NCBI RefSeq assembly: GCF_029504655.1
Contig: NZ_JAQFIL010000001.1
Span: forward strand, 3,415,001-3,479,000
Source of the DNA: Catalinimonas alkaloidigena
Lineage (GTDB): Bacteria > Bacteroidota > Bacteroidia > Cytophagales > Cyclobacteriaceae
Direction of reading: 5' to 3'
Length of the DNA: 64,000 nt
Under the pieces are notes generated by a model. It had not been told where the DNA came from and made no database searches. It was given only the letters and a program-made list of their open reading frames with translations. Positions 26,670 through 34,896 of this stretch are shown one piece after another (positions within the stretch are counted from its first letter, which is position 1; each line of letters begins with the position of its first letter). The translations under genes and the position numbers were made by a program.

Positions 26670-27117
26670 TATTTTAAGTCATAAACGTCCTGCTATAATA
26701 GTGTTTGCGTTACGCAAAAAAAACTATGCAGCCTATGAAGTCTTTTCTGCCATATTTTGAATGATATATTTCGTTTTTCGTCTGTAAGACACCCAGGATA
26801 TATATACATATTTATAAAGCTCTTATTATCAATTAATTATAAAACTAAAAATTCTCGCTTCGTCACTGAAGCGTAAATATAATGTCAAATCTGAGACTTG
26901 ATTTCATTGCAATAACTTCAGTCTGAGACTGAAGCCAGTTGTGGTTTTGTGAGACACTGACCGTGGGGTGAGAAATAAATTTTCCGTAAAAGCTATTGGA
27001 TCAAGAATTGTCTGCCTTTAAGTAGCAGCGATCATAAGCCGTGCTTCAGCATGCTTGTACCGTCTGCCCGTAAAGCATGCCAGACTGGTTTTTGAAGGCC
27101 AGAGATGCATTTTGTAG
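26670..27117. other. Non-coding stretch with two inverted repeats
   Basis: No convincing gene. Two hairpins stand close together: CGCTTC/GAAGCG (26856-26861/26868-26873) and CTTCAGTCT/AGACTGAAG (26916-26924/26926-26934). CTGAGACT also occurs twice (about 26891 and 26923). Neither is followed by a T-run. A short open frame near 27022-27114 runs into the relic described next. Confidence 0.35.
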
Positions 27118-27438
27118 CAATTTCAGGCCGCAGGCGTTCTCATAACTGATACCAGCGGTTTACTGAACCAGATCTATAGCTTTTATGGTAAAATAGATGG
27201 TTTCAGAAATATGGCTAATTACAATGTTAGTCCGTAAGAACTGGCACAGGCCCAAGCGATAGCATAGACGCAAACTGCCCGTCAGCAAGAGGTACTGAGC
27301 AAAGGTGATACCCAGGATGCTACGCATAAGCGGAATGCTAAACTGAAAGTGAAACTGGATCACGCAGTTCAGAAAGGGGATCCACAATACCCTGGCTTAC
27401 AAGCATTTATCCATACTTTAAAAGATACCGAAGCGTGA
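27118..27438 (+). pseudogene. Decayed gene relic of unknown family
   Basis: One plus-strand frame runs 107 codons with only two internal stops (TAA 27235, TAG 27265) and ends in TGA 27436. Its translation is protein-like, for example LNQIYSFYGKIDGFRNMANY and, after the second stop, QQEVLSKGDTQDATHKRNAK and PGLQAFIHTLKDTEA. The composition is polar and helix-prone. No start codon or family was recognised. The antisense open frame here is Leu/Ile-rich and less convincing. Read as the 3' remnant of a dead gene. Confidence 0.4.
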
Positions 27439-27651
27439 GCTTTACTACTCCTGTATTTTTAGGAGCAGCAAACTTTATATGGTGCACTAAATCAAAAAGT
27501 TTCCTCCTGAAGGACAGTCTTCTGCACTTTATGTATTTATATTTCAACACCCCCTGGTCTGTGTCCCACTGTACTGTTTGCCCTATATTGAATTACTGAT
27601 TTGCTCAGCTATAATAGGCCAGTGAGGCAAAGAATTTGGTAGGTTGGCACA

Positions 27652-27682
27652 AAAAAAGCGTCCGCCATAGCGAACGCTTTTG
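27652..27682 (-). terminator. Terminator of the betaine-synthesis genes
   Basis: On the minus strand AAAAGCGT (27682-27675) pairs with ACGCTTTT and is followed by a T-run (27658-27652). It lies 24 bp after the stop of the second methyltransferase. Confidence 0.75.
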
Positions 27683-27705
27683 ATCGTTTAAACTATAGGT
27701 TGAGG

Positions 27706-28533
27706 CTAAAACTTCTTGAATTTCATGATGCCCCAGTTCAGGTAGCCCTGGTTCCCGGCTTCCACCCAGTGCTTAAGGCCCTGCTGCATATTGTCCGCAT
27801 ATTCTTTAGAGACATTTTCTATCACTTTATCATAGTGCGTTTGCAGTCCTTTCAGCACATTGGAATAATGGTTCACCAGTTGCTCAGGCATGTCAATGGT
27901 TCTCATTTCCATCAGTCCCAACTGGTCGGCAAACTCTCTGTACTTGGCCATAGAGCCCATTTCTTCCAGATGAATTCGTTTGAGTACGGCATCCAGCACC
28001 CCTTCCGGACAGTCATCCGCCTGCATAGGGTCAGTAAAAATGAAAATACCACCGGGCTTGAGTACCCGTGAAGCCTCCTGAAATACTTTGTACTTTTGAT
28101 TGCTATGCAATATGGCATCCTGCGACCAGACTACATCGTACTTGGCATCTTCAAAAGGCAGGTCTTCAAAGTTACCTTCTATCACATTGATCAGATGGTC
28201 TAAGCCCTGCTTACGGTTCTTCTCTACATTACGCTGATTTTCGGTCGTACTCAGGTTGAGGCAGTCTACATGGCACCCGTACTTATCCGCAAGATAGCGG
28301 GCAGCACCGCCATAGCCGGCACCCAAATCTAATATTCTGTCAGCTTCACCAACATGATTGATTTCTTCTGCCATTTGCACGACAGTCTCACGGGAAGCTT
28401 CCTTGATGGTGTTACTACCATCATAAATGCCTATGTGTATATCTTCTCCTCCCCATACCGTATGATAGAATTCATCGGCATCCTGGCTGTTATAATACTC
28501 TTTGGTTATCTCAACGAGTTTATTTTCATCCAT
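27706..28533 (-). CDS. Sarcosine/dimethylglycine N-methyltransferase
   Basis: 275 residues. The SAM-binding motif is ILDLGAGYGGAARYLADKYG, with motifs VVWSQDAILHS and RVLKPGGIFIFTDPMQADDC, all characteristic of the SDMT group that converts sarcosine and dimethylglycine to glycine betaine. The N-terminal WGGEDIHIGIYDG is also typical. It lies 18 bp after the glycine/sarcosine methyltransferase gene, so the two together make the compatible solute betaine from glycine with three SAM molecules. A terminator follows. This points to osmotic or salt adaptation. Confidence 0.9.
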   Translation of the reverse strand: MDENKLVEITKEYYNSQDADEFYHTVWGGEDIHIGIYDGSNTIKEASRETVVQMAEEINHVGEADRILDLGAGYGGAARYLADKYGCHVDCLNLSTTENQRNVEKNRKQGLDHLINVIEGNFEDLPFEDAKYDVVWSQDAILHSNQKYKVFQEASRVLKPGGIFIFTDPMQADDCPEGVLDAVLKRIHLEEMGSMAKYREFADQLGLMEMRTIDMPEQLVNHYSNVLKGLQTHYDKVIENVSKEYADNMQQGLKHWVEAGNQGYLNWGIMKFKKF

Positions 28534-28551
28534 AATTTAAAAAAATGGTAT

Positions 28552-29349
28552 TTATGGGTTATAAGATTTCTCTGCTACATGTATAAAAAAGTCAGGCTCT
28601 TCAGACTGATAGGTCTCCTGGAAATCACCGTAGGTAGTTACCTTCTGAAATCCTACTTCGCAGAGTAAGTTACGCACATAATTTTTTCTTAGAGGGAACA
28701 TGTTCAAATGATATGATGACTTATCGGGAAACTCGTAGCGGAAACGTGCCAAACCCTCATCAATATGTTCAGGCTCTGCTTTCACATTCTCACCTGCGTA
28801 GTAGTAAGTATGCTTGCTGGAGAATCCTTGATCCAGTATAGAATCATAGTTTCTCTGGTCTATGATTAGTATACCGTCATGCTTGAGGGCAGAATAGAAT
28901 TCGGCCAGAGTTTTACGACGGTCGTTCTCGTCAAACAGGTGCGTAAAAGAGTTCCCCAGGCAGATCACGGCATCGTAGCGACCATAAAGGTCACGGTTGA
29001 GCCAGCGCCAGTCAGCATGCACTGTTCTGATGATATGTCCATGTTTTTGAGCATTGTCAAAAGCTTTGGCAAGCATTACAGGACTTCCGTCCACGCTCAC
29101 TACATCAAAACCTGCGTTTAACAATTGCACAGAATGATAGCCGGTTCCCGTGGCGGCATCCAATACTTTTTTCTTTTTGTAATCCTGTAGTACTTTGATG
29201 AAAAAATCATTCTCACCTTTGGCGCGGGCATCCCAGTCAATCAATTGATCCCACTTCTCTACAAAACTATGGACATACTCCATTTGGTAATGATCTGTTT
29301 CTCTTACCTCAATAGGATTTTCTCCGTAGTGCTGTTTAGTTTGCGTCAT
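28552..29349 (-). CDS. Glycine/sarcosine N-methyltransferase
   Basis: 265 residues. KWDQLIDWDARAKGENDFFI, DAATGTGYHSVQLLNAGFDV and HADWRWLNRDLYGRYDAVIC are diagnostic of bacterial GSMT. ICLGNSFTHLF, DQRNYDSILDQGFSSKHTYY and RFRYEFPDKSSYHLNMFPLR also fit. It methylates glycine to sarcosine and dimethylglycine with SAM. The paired downstream enzyme finishes the route to betaine. In other organisms this route is found mainly in halophiles. No regulator is adjacent; the upstream region is gene-poor. Confidence 0.94.
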   Translation of the reverse strand: MTQTKQHYGENPIEVRETDHYQMEYVHSFVEKWDQLIDWDARAKGENDFFIKVLQDYKKKKVLDAATGTGYHSVQLLNAGFDVVSVDGSPVMLAKAFDNAQKHGHIIRTVHADWRWLNRDLYGRYDAVICLGNSFTHLFDENDRRKTLAEFYSALKHDGILIIDQRNYDSILDQGFSSKHTYYYAGENVKAEPEHIDEGLARFRYEFPDKSSYHLNMFPLRKNYVRNLLCEVGFQKVTTYGDFQETYQSEEPDFFIHVAEKSYNP

Positions 29350-29841
29350 TCTGGTAAATGAATTTTAGTTTAAATAAGTCCCTAAATATAGTAAATTATA
29401 TCTATAGGATGTAAAAAAAGACGTCCCCACTTAATTTAATAAGCTGAATTGCAATGAGATTAATAATATTTTGTAAATAAAAAATAAAGAATGAACAATA
29501 TATTAATAGATAAAATTAAGTTTCTCTTTAGAGTAAAGGCAGATAATGTACGGCTTGAAAAAATATATTTAATATATAGTACCATATATTGAAGTGTATA
29601 TCCGTGCAAAATGTTTATGATATAAAACATAAAAAAAAGCACCACTCAAAGATGCTTTTTACTCGCAGAGGAAGAAAAGTTAAAAAAATCCCATGCATTG
29701 AGTCAAAAAAATAATAATCCCCTGCTTTTCCAAAGATACAATACGCTTATGAAGAGGATGTGAAGTCAGTATTATCTGTATGTTACCCTTTAAACTGAGA
29801 GTTTCTAAAGTCATAGAGGTAGGCAGGACAAAATGTAGTAG
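29350..29841. other. AT-rich gene-poor stretch
   Basis: It contains no convincing gene. It is strongly AT-rich up to about 29740 and carries one terminator-like hairpin (29631-29660). It includes the promoter region of the betaine genes, but I could not fix a full promoter match. Confidence 0.35.
29631..29660. terminator. Bidirectional terminator-like hairpin
   Basis: AAAAAGCA (29634-29641) pairs with TGCTTTTT (29653-29660) around an 11-base loop, with A- and T-runs on both sides. No adjacent annotated gene ends here, so it may mark the end of a lost or unrecognised transcript. Confidence 0.45.
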
Positions 29842-30213
29842 CACTTAAGCCAGCATATCTTTGGTTTGAGCGACATACACAGTTCTGCTGATGCGGTTGT
29901 TTTAGATTAACTGGCCAATGGCAGTAAGCTTAAGCTTTCCCACTTTAGTTATTATCATAATTCTGAATTTAATCATCTGAAAGTCCTGCCTGGTACTGCT
30001 AATTCATCTCTCGCCAGGAAATGGTTTCGCTCAGTCCTGCTAAGAAGCTTCAGCATTGCGCCAAGATTATTTGCTTTGCAGCTCTGTCCCATTCGTTACC
30101 CTCTAGAGTTTGCTGAAATCAGCAGCATGCGTTAACTGGATGATCGCAGCAGTAAAGTGTATATGATCTTAATGAGCTTTGACTTCACCGCTAAAGCTAA
30201 TATTTTGTGCTAG
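29842..30213 (+). pseudogene. Possible decayed gene relic, family unknown
   Basis: One plus-strand frame is open for 124 codons apart from stops at 29908 and 30133, ending at TAG 30211. The longest clean part (29911-30132) is 74 codons, containing LKLSHFSYYHNSEFNHLKVL and KWFRSVLLRSFSIAPRLFAL. After the second stop LDDRSSKVYMILMSFDFTAK continues in the same frame. Few stops in this moderately AT-rich DNA suggest former coding, but no family is recognised and chance cannot be excluded. Confidence 0.28.
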
Positions 30214-30344
30214 GATGTATGGAAGTGTACCTGGCTAGTAAAAGCATAGTAACTGTCCCTTCTTCACAGTCGTTGGAGCGTTTTGCAAATGAGATACGTC
30301 TGATGAAGAAAAGTTAAATGCAGCTGATGAATTTTATGCATGCA

Positions 30345-31712
30345 CTAGCGGATCAGGTCTGAAGGAAATGATACAACAGATTCATTACCATCCTCACCTA
30401 CCGCAGCCACTCCAAAGTAGTAATTGTCAATCACAATATTTTCTAAGGTGTATTCATCTACTTTTCCTACAAAGCGGCTGTTTTGCCACTGAGGTGCGGT
30501 AGTTTCTCTCCAGTAGATTTTATAACCTGCCAGGCTGGGGTCATCAGACATTTGCCAGGCCAATGTGGTGGATGGCTGAACCACACCCCCGATTTTGACA
30601 CTGTCCGGTGCAGGAGGTGCCCAGCCTAAACCGGCAAGTGATATTGCATTGACAGCCGTTAGTTTTTTAGCGTACTCAAAATTCACGCCTTCAATCACGT
30701 CTCCGTATTCAATTCCGTTTTCAGTCCGTATGTCCTGATGCTGCCGATTATAGTTTTCATGGGCTTCCATAATACGGATACCGGCAATGCCAAGGTCGTT
30801 GAATGGACGGTGGTGCCCTCCCCTCCCGAACCTATCCAGGCGATAGATCATCATAGGGTTCATCATGGGCATATAGGTTTCTGTCTGTCGGTGTACATAG
30901 CGGGCCAGTTGACGGGAGATGCCATCTACTTCTCCTCCGGTAAAACGACGGAAACGTCTCTCCTCCTCGGTTTCGCCAGGGGGTACCGGCTCTGAAAAGA
31001 TGCGAAAGCTACGATTGTCAACCACTCCATCTATGCCTTCAATATTCCCAATCATATCATTATTTAGCACGCCGATTATTCCCCAGTCTTCACGCTGCGC
31101 ATATTCTGCCAGTCCTTTGCCACCAAAGAGTCCCTGCTCTTCGCCCGATAAGCCAACATAAACGATGGAGTTAGGAAACTCGTACTGCGATAGTACGCGT
31201 GCGGCTTCAATAGCTCCTGCCATACCTGATGCATTGTCGTTGGCTCCGGGCGCATCAATTTCATAATTAGTAGAGTTGGAGGCCCGGGAGTCAATATCAC
31301 CCGACATGATCACGTATTGGTTGGGATGAACCTTACCTCTCTGAATAGCTACCACATTTACGATCCAGGCATCTTTAGGTACACGGCTCGTCATGCCTTC
31401 TTCCACAAAATCCTGCTGATAGAATACCTCCAGGCAGCCACCACAATCTTCAGAAATCCTGTCAAATTCAGCTTTGACCCATCGGCGGGCAGCACCTATT
31501 CCCCTCGTGTCTGACACTGTATCGGAAAAAGTGTTTCGTGTACCAAAGCCGGCCAGCCGGCGAATATCTTGCTCAATGCGTTCAGCAGATACATTTTCAA
31601 TGATATCGTACATGCGCATATCTACAGCCGGAGGAGCGGTAAGTTGAGCTTGGGCAACTAATGATGCAGGTATGGCTAAAAGTGATGAAAGAAATGTAAA
31701 TATTTTGATCAT
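30345..31712 (-). CDS. Secreted M28 family metallopeptidase with C-terminal fibronectin type III domain
   Basis: 455 residues with a signal peptide (FTFLSSLLAIPASLVAQA). The M28 fold is shown by SGDIDSR, APGANDNASGMAGAIEAAR, VGLSGEEQGLFGG (catalytic and metal Glu), LNNDMIGN and a distal metal His in RGGHHRPFNDLG. The first metal ligand, normally His in GH-x-D-S, is Asp here. A fibronectin type III module fills about residues 365-455 (LAWQMSDDPSLAGYKIYWRE). It is probably an aminopeptidase-like enzyme in the periplasm or outside the cell. No T9SS tail is seen. It stands alone. Confidence 0.86.
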   Translation of the reverse strand: MIKIFTFLSSLLAIPASLVAQAQLTAPPAVDMRMYDIIENVSAERIEQDIRRLAGFGTRNTFSDTVSDTRGIGAARRWVKAEFDRISEDCGGCLEVFYQQDFVEEGMTSRVPKDAWIVNVVAIQRGKVHPNQYVIMSGDIDSRASNSTNYEIDAPGANDNASGMAGAIEAARVLSQYEFPNSIVYVGLSGEEQGLFGGKGLAEYAQREDWGIIGVLNNDMIGNIEGIDGVVDNRSFRIFSEPVPPGETEEERRFRRFTGGEVDGISRQLARYVHRQTETYMPMMNPMMIYRLDRFGRGGHHRPFNDLGIAGIRIMEAHENYNRQHQDIRTENGIEYGDVIEGVNFEYAKKLTAVNAISLAGLGWAPPAPDSVKIGGVVQPSTTLAWQMSDDPSLAGYKIYWRETTAPQWQNSRFVGKVDEYTLENIVIDNYYFGVAAVGEDGNESVVSFPSDLIR

Positions 31713-31808
31713 CTTATGATGTTTGGTTAGGATATAAAAGATCAGCTGGTTTGTAGAATATAAACGGCAAAACGCAAGGCTACTTTCTTACATTAAGTAG
31801 TTGGTGCG

Positions 31809-32180
31809 TTAAAGAGTCTCAAGCTTGTTTTTGTTCAACGGTTTGATCAGATACTTTTCATATCCAAGCTTTGCCAATCTTTTTCTGTCTTTAGGATTTT
31901 CAGAGGTTGTTAACACCACAATCTTAACGGATGAACGAATATCTTCACTGAGATGCTGGAACTTTTCCAAAAAATCAAAGCCATCAAAAACTGGCATTTT
32001 TAGATCCAACAAAATCAGATCAGGCCTTGTTTTACTATCGTTCAGATACGGAAATACTTCTTCTGCATCTGTAAATGGTTGCACATCAGTTGCAAAACCT
32101 AATTCTTCAATTAAGTTTTGGTTTATGAAACAGGCAACATCGTCATCGTCAACCAGGAATATTTTTTGATATTTAGCCAT
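31809..32180 (-). CDS. Stand-alone response regulator receiver protein (CheY/Rcp1-like)
   Basis: 123 residues, a single receiver domain. The acidic pocket is VDDDD, the phospho-acceptor Asp sits in LILLDLKMPVFDG, and the switch Thr (VVLTTS) and Lys (YLIKPL) are present. There is no output domain, so it acts by protein contact. It is divergent from, and 113 bp away from, the hybrid-free histidine kinase at 32294, which is its likely partner. Rcp1-like regulators of this form commonly pair with PAS-containing sensor kinases. Confidence 0.9.
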   Translation of the reverse strand: MAKYQKIFLVDDDDVACFINQNLIEELGFATDVQPFTDAEEVFPYLNDSKTRPDLILLDLKMPVFDGFDFLEKFQHLSEDIRSSVKIVVLTTSENPKDRKRLAKLGYEKYLIKPLNKNKLETL

Positions 32181-32224
32181 CAGGCAGCATTAAATTAGAT
32201 GTCCAGACAATATTAATTTAATTT

Positions 32225-32256
32225 TTTGTGCCAAGTAAATGTTATGGCTAATTTTA
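32225..32256 (+). promoter_or_regulatory. Probable promoter of the histidine kinase gene
   Basis: TTTG (32225-32228), a 20-base spacer and TAATTTTA (32249-32256) fit the Bacteroidota consensus TTTG / TAnnTTTG except for the last base. It lies 38 bp before the ATG. Confidence 0.4.
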
Positions 32257-32293
32257 ATAATTATAATTAATTAAATATTTATAGAACAATTCT

Positions 32294-33850
32294 ATGGAGG
32301 GCTCACCGTTTTTTTCTTTTGACTCGGCATTTATGCCTCATGGTCATTGCTATTATTGGGAGCCATTTATTCTCTGGTCACAGGCTATCACAAACTCCAT
32401 CATCGCACTGGCGTATTTTGCCATACCCATCAGCCTGGTACAAATCGTAAGGAGACGGAATGACTTCAGGTACACATGGATGTTGGTGCTTTTTGCCATT
32501 TTTATTCTTGGATGTGGGGCTACCCATGTTATGGATGTTATCAATATCTGGACCCCATTTTATTATACCGATGTCATCATCCGCATGATCACCGCGCTGG
32601 CTTCAATAGGCACAGCTATCATTTTCATCCTTATTACCCCCAAGCTCATCCTAATTCCTAGTGCTGAGAAATGGAAAGCCGTGAATCTGGAGTTGTCTAA
32701 TTATACAAACAACCTTGAAAATGAGGTAGAACTTCGAACTGCTGAACTCACAGAAAACATTGCTACCATGAATTTCTTAACCGACACTATACCTCAAATG
32801 GTATGGACGGCCAATAAAAATGGTGAGTTGGATTACTATAATAAGAATTGGTATGCCTATACTGGCCTTAGTGAAAAAGAAAGTATGGCATATGGCTGGC
32901 AGACAGTGATTCATCCTGACGAAAAGCAGGCCCTTACTGAGCGATGGAACTATTCAGTTAAAACATCAGAGAACTTTCAATTTGAGTTTAGAATAAAAAA
33001 TGCCAGAGATGGCTCTTACCGTTGGCACCTGGGTAGAGCGCACCCCATGCGGGATGAAAATAATGAAGTGCTTAAATGGTTTGGTACTGCCACTGACATT
33101 CATGATCAGAAAGAGAAAAGTGATGAAGTCAGAAAAGTTAATAAAGAACTTGATCAGTTTATTTACACTGCTTCTCATGACCTCAAAGCACCGGTCGCTA
33201 ATTTGGAAGGCTTAATGCAATTGGTTGAACAACGCTGTGACAAAGAGAACCAAGAGGAAAATCGCACGCTCTACGCTATGATGAACAAGCAGGTAAACAG
33301 GCTCAAATTGATCATTCATGATCTATCTGATGTGGGCCAAATTAAAAAAGCCAGCAGAGATGATTTTGAGAATGTTAACCTGAGGACAATGGTTAATGAC
33401 TTTGTTCAAAGTAATGTGGATAAAATCGACGAAAGCGAGACCAGCATCCAGCTTGACCTAAATGAGGAGGTAATCTATTTTTCACCACAGCATCTTCAGA
33501 TTATCCTTTTTAACTTATTGGATAATGCCATTAAATACACCAAGTACGCCAATAAATCACAAATCAAAGTCACTACTGCTATTGACGACGGGTATTGGGT
33601 GATGAAGGTAGAAGACAATGGAATTGGAATCAATGAAGAACATCAGCTCAAAATATTTGATATGTTTCAGCGCTTCAGCCACCACAAAGACGGTACCGGC
33701 ATGGGTCTATATATCGTAAAAACAACAGTAGAGAAATACAAAGGCTGTGTTAGTGTAGAAAGTGAAGCAGGGCAAGGAAGTACATTTATTGTTTCTCTCC
33801 CTGCCCCTTTACTGAAAGCTGAAAATCAGTACAAAAACAATGGCAAATAA
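32294..33850 (+). CDS. PAS-containing sensor histidine kinase with ethylene-receptor-like membrane domain
   Basis: 518 residues. Residues ~28-120 form three membrane helices closely resembling the ETR1 ethylene-binding domain: LAYFAIP (Tyr41, Pro45) and FILGCGATH (Ile71, Cys74, His78) match ETR1 Tyr32, Pro36, Ile62, Cys65 and His69 in spacing. The position of ETR1 Asp25 is Asn34. Then a coiled coil (~120-160), a PAS domain (~155-275), the H-box YTASHDLKAP (His295) and an ATPase domain with NLLDNAIKY, VEDNGIGI and GTGMGL (467-472). It is a cytosolic-signalling membrane kinase. Its ligand is unknown; the Asp-to-Asn change argues against simple transfer of ethylene binding. Confidence 0.88.
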   Translation: MEGSPFFSFDSAFMPHGHCYYWEPFILWSQAITNSIIALAYFAIPISLVQIVRRRNDFRYTWMLVLFAIFILGCGATHVMDVINIWTPFYYTDVIIRMITALASIGTAIIFILITPKLILIPSAEKWKAVNLELSNYTNNLENEVELRTAELTENIATMNFLTDTIPQMVWTANKNGELDYYNKNWYAYTGLSEKESMAYGWQTVIHPDEKQALTERWNYSVKTSENFQFEFRIKNARDGSYRWHLGRAHPMRDENNEVLKWFGTATDIHDQKEKSDEVRKVNKELDQFIYTASHDLKAPVANLEGLMQLVEQRCDKENQEENRTLYAMMNKQVNRLKLIIHDLSDVGQIKKASRDDFENVNLRTMVNDFVQSNVDKIDESETSIQLDLNEEVIYFSPQHLQIILFNLLDNAIKYTKYANKSQIKVTTAIDDGYWVMKVEDNGIGINEEHQLKIFDMFQRFSHHKDGTGMGLYIVKTTVEKYKGCVSVESEAGQGSTFIVSLPAPLLKAENQYKNNGK

Positions 33851-33993
33851 CCAATATAATTGATATCCTGATTTCGGGTAGTGCTAATATTAAAAAGCGA
33901 CACTAAAGCAGGTAAATATTGCATAAAAGTGGGAACCTAAAGAGCAAATTTGAGGTATAATGGAGAGATGAATATCAATCTAAACCCCACAAT

Positions 33994-34311
33994 ATGCCTC
34001 AGGTAAAAGCTCACAAAAATCTGATTGGACAATTACGAACCGCAGCGATTCTGGAAGGAATTTCATATCTATTATTATTGGGTATTACCATGCCCTTAAA
34101 ATACCTTGCCGATATGCCTGAACCCAATATGATAGTAGGTTATGCCCATGGCCTGCTTTTTATTTGGTATGTAGGCTTGGTAGTATTGGTAGCTTATCGT
34201 TATCGCTGGAATTTCAAATCCACGGCCATCGCATTGGCTGCTTCTCTCATTCCAGCAGCAACCTTTTATGTGGAAGCAAAAATGCTGAAGGATAAGAGTC
34301 TTACTACCTAA
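33994..34311 (+). CDS. DUF3817 family small integral membrane protein
   Basis: 105 residues with three predicted membrane helices (ILEGISYLLLLGITMPLKYL, HGLLFIWYVGLVVLVAY, AIALAASLIPAATFYVEA). This matches DUF3817, whose members are short three-helix membrane proteins of unknown function. It is 143 bp after the kinase gene on the same strand; no obvious link. ATG start with no upstream in-frame alternative. Confidence 0.82.
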   Translation: MPQVKAHKNLIGQLRTAAILEGISYLLLLGITMPLKYLADMPEPNMIVGYAHGLLFIWYVGLVVLVAYRYRWNFKSTAIALAASLIPAATFYVEAKMLKDKSLTT

Positions 34312-34896
34312 GCTTATTTTAGACGAACAAATCCATAAATGCACCTAACTTTAGGTAATTACTAGATTTGGCTTCATGTAAGCTAAACCTTCTACCTGTT
34401 TCTATTCATAAGCTTACTCACCACAGTGGACAGCACATAGTCAAAAGGTGACAAGCTGATTTTTATGGTGAGTAAGGTTGAGACATTATACTTATCGCAC
34501 TTTACTTGCAGTTAGCATGCCTGAGTAGCTTTTCTCCCAGCTCTCCACCACAGGAGCATGACCTATACCTGTTACTTTTGCATCCCATCGGCAGTGAGTG
34601 TAAGGAAAATGTAAGTTTATGCTTCACCTCACAGGAGGTCATGCATAAGTGCTGATAATTCTACTTCATTTTCTTCTGTAAAGTATGTTCAGACATATAT
34701 ACTATTAAAAGAAGCCGTCTCAAAATGCAATCTACTGTCAAACTGGCCTATGTTGCAAGAGAGTTGAGCAGCATAGGATACCCCCTAGCTGGCGAGACAT
34801 GCATCTTATCTCTTATTGTTGTACCTGTTCAATAGAAAAACTGCATCACTTTCTTCAACATGAGAAATGAGATTAGAGAAAGCCTTTTTACTGAGC
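34312..34896. other. Gene-poor stretch before the pentose-phosphate operon
   Basis: No full gene is seen. On the minus strand a 44-codon open stretch (34492-34623, ending TAA) reads like coding sequence, with CRWDAKVTGIGHAPVVESWE, and could be a fragment of a decayed gene. The rest, about 34640-34896, has no feature I can support. Confidence 0.3.

Noticed and set aside
27160..27387. A 75-codon minus-strand frame
   Set aside because: The plus-strand relic frame across the same DNA reads far more like protein; this one is hydrophobic and has no family.
29400..29740. Looked for tRNA, small RNA or CRISPR repeats in the AT-rich gap
   Set aside because: No cloverleaf, no direct-repeat array and no spacer pattern; only one terminator-like hairpin.
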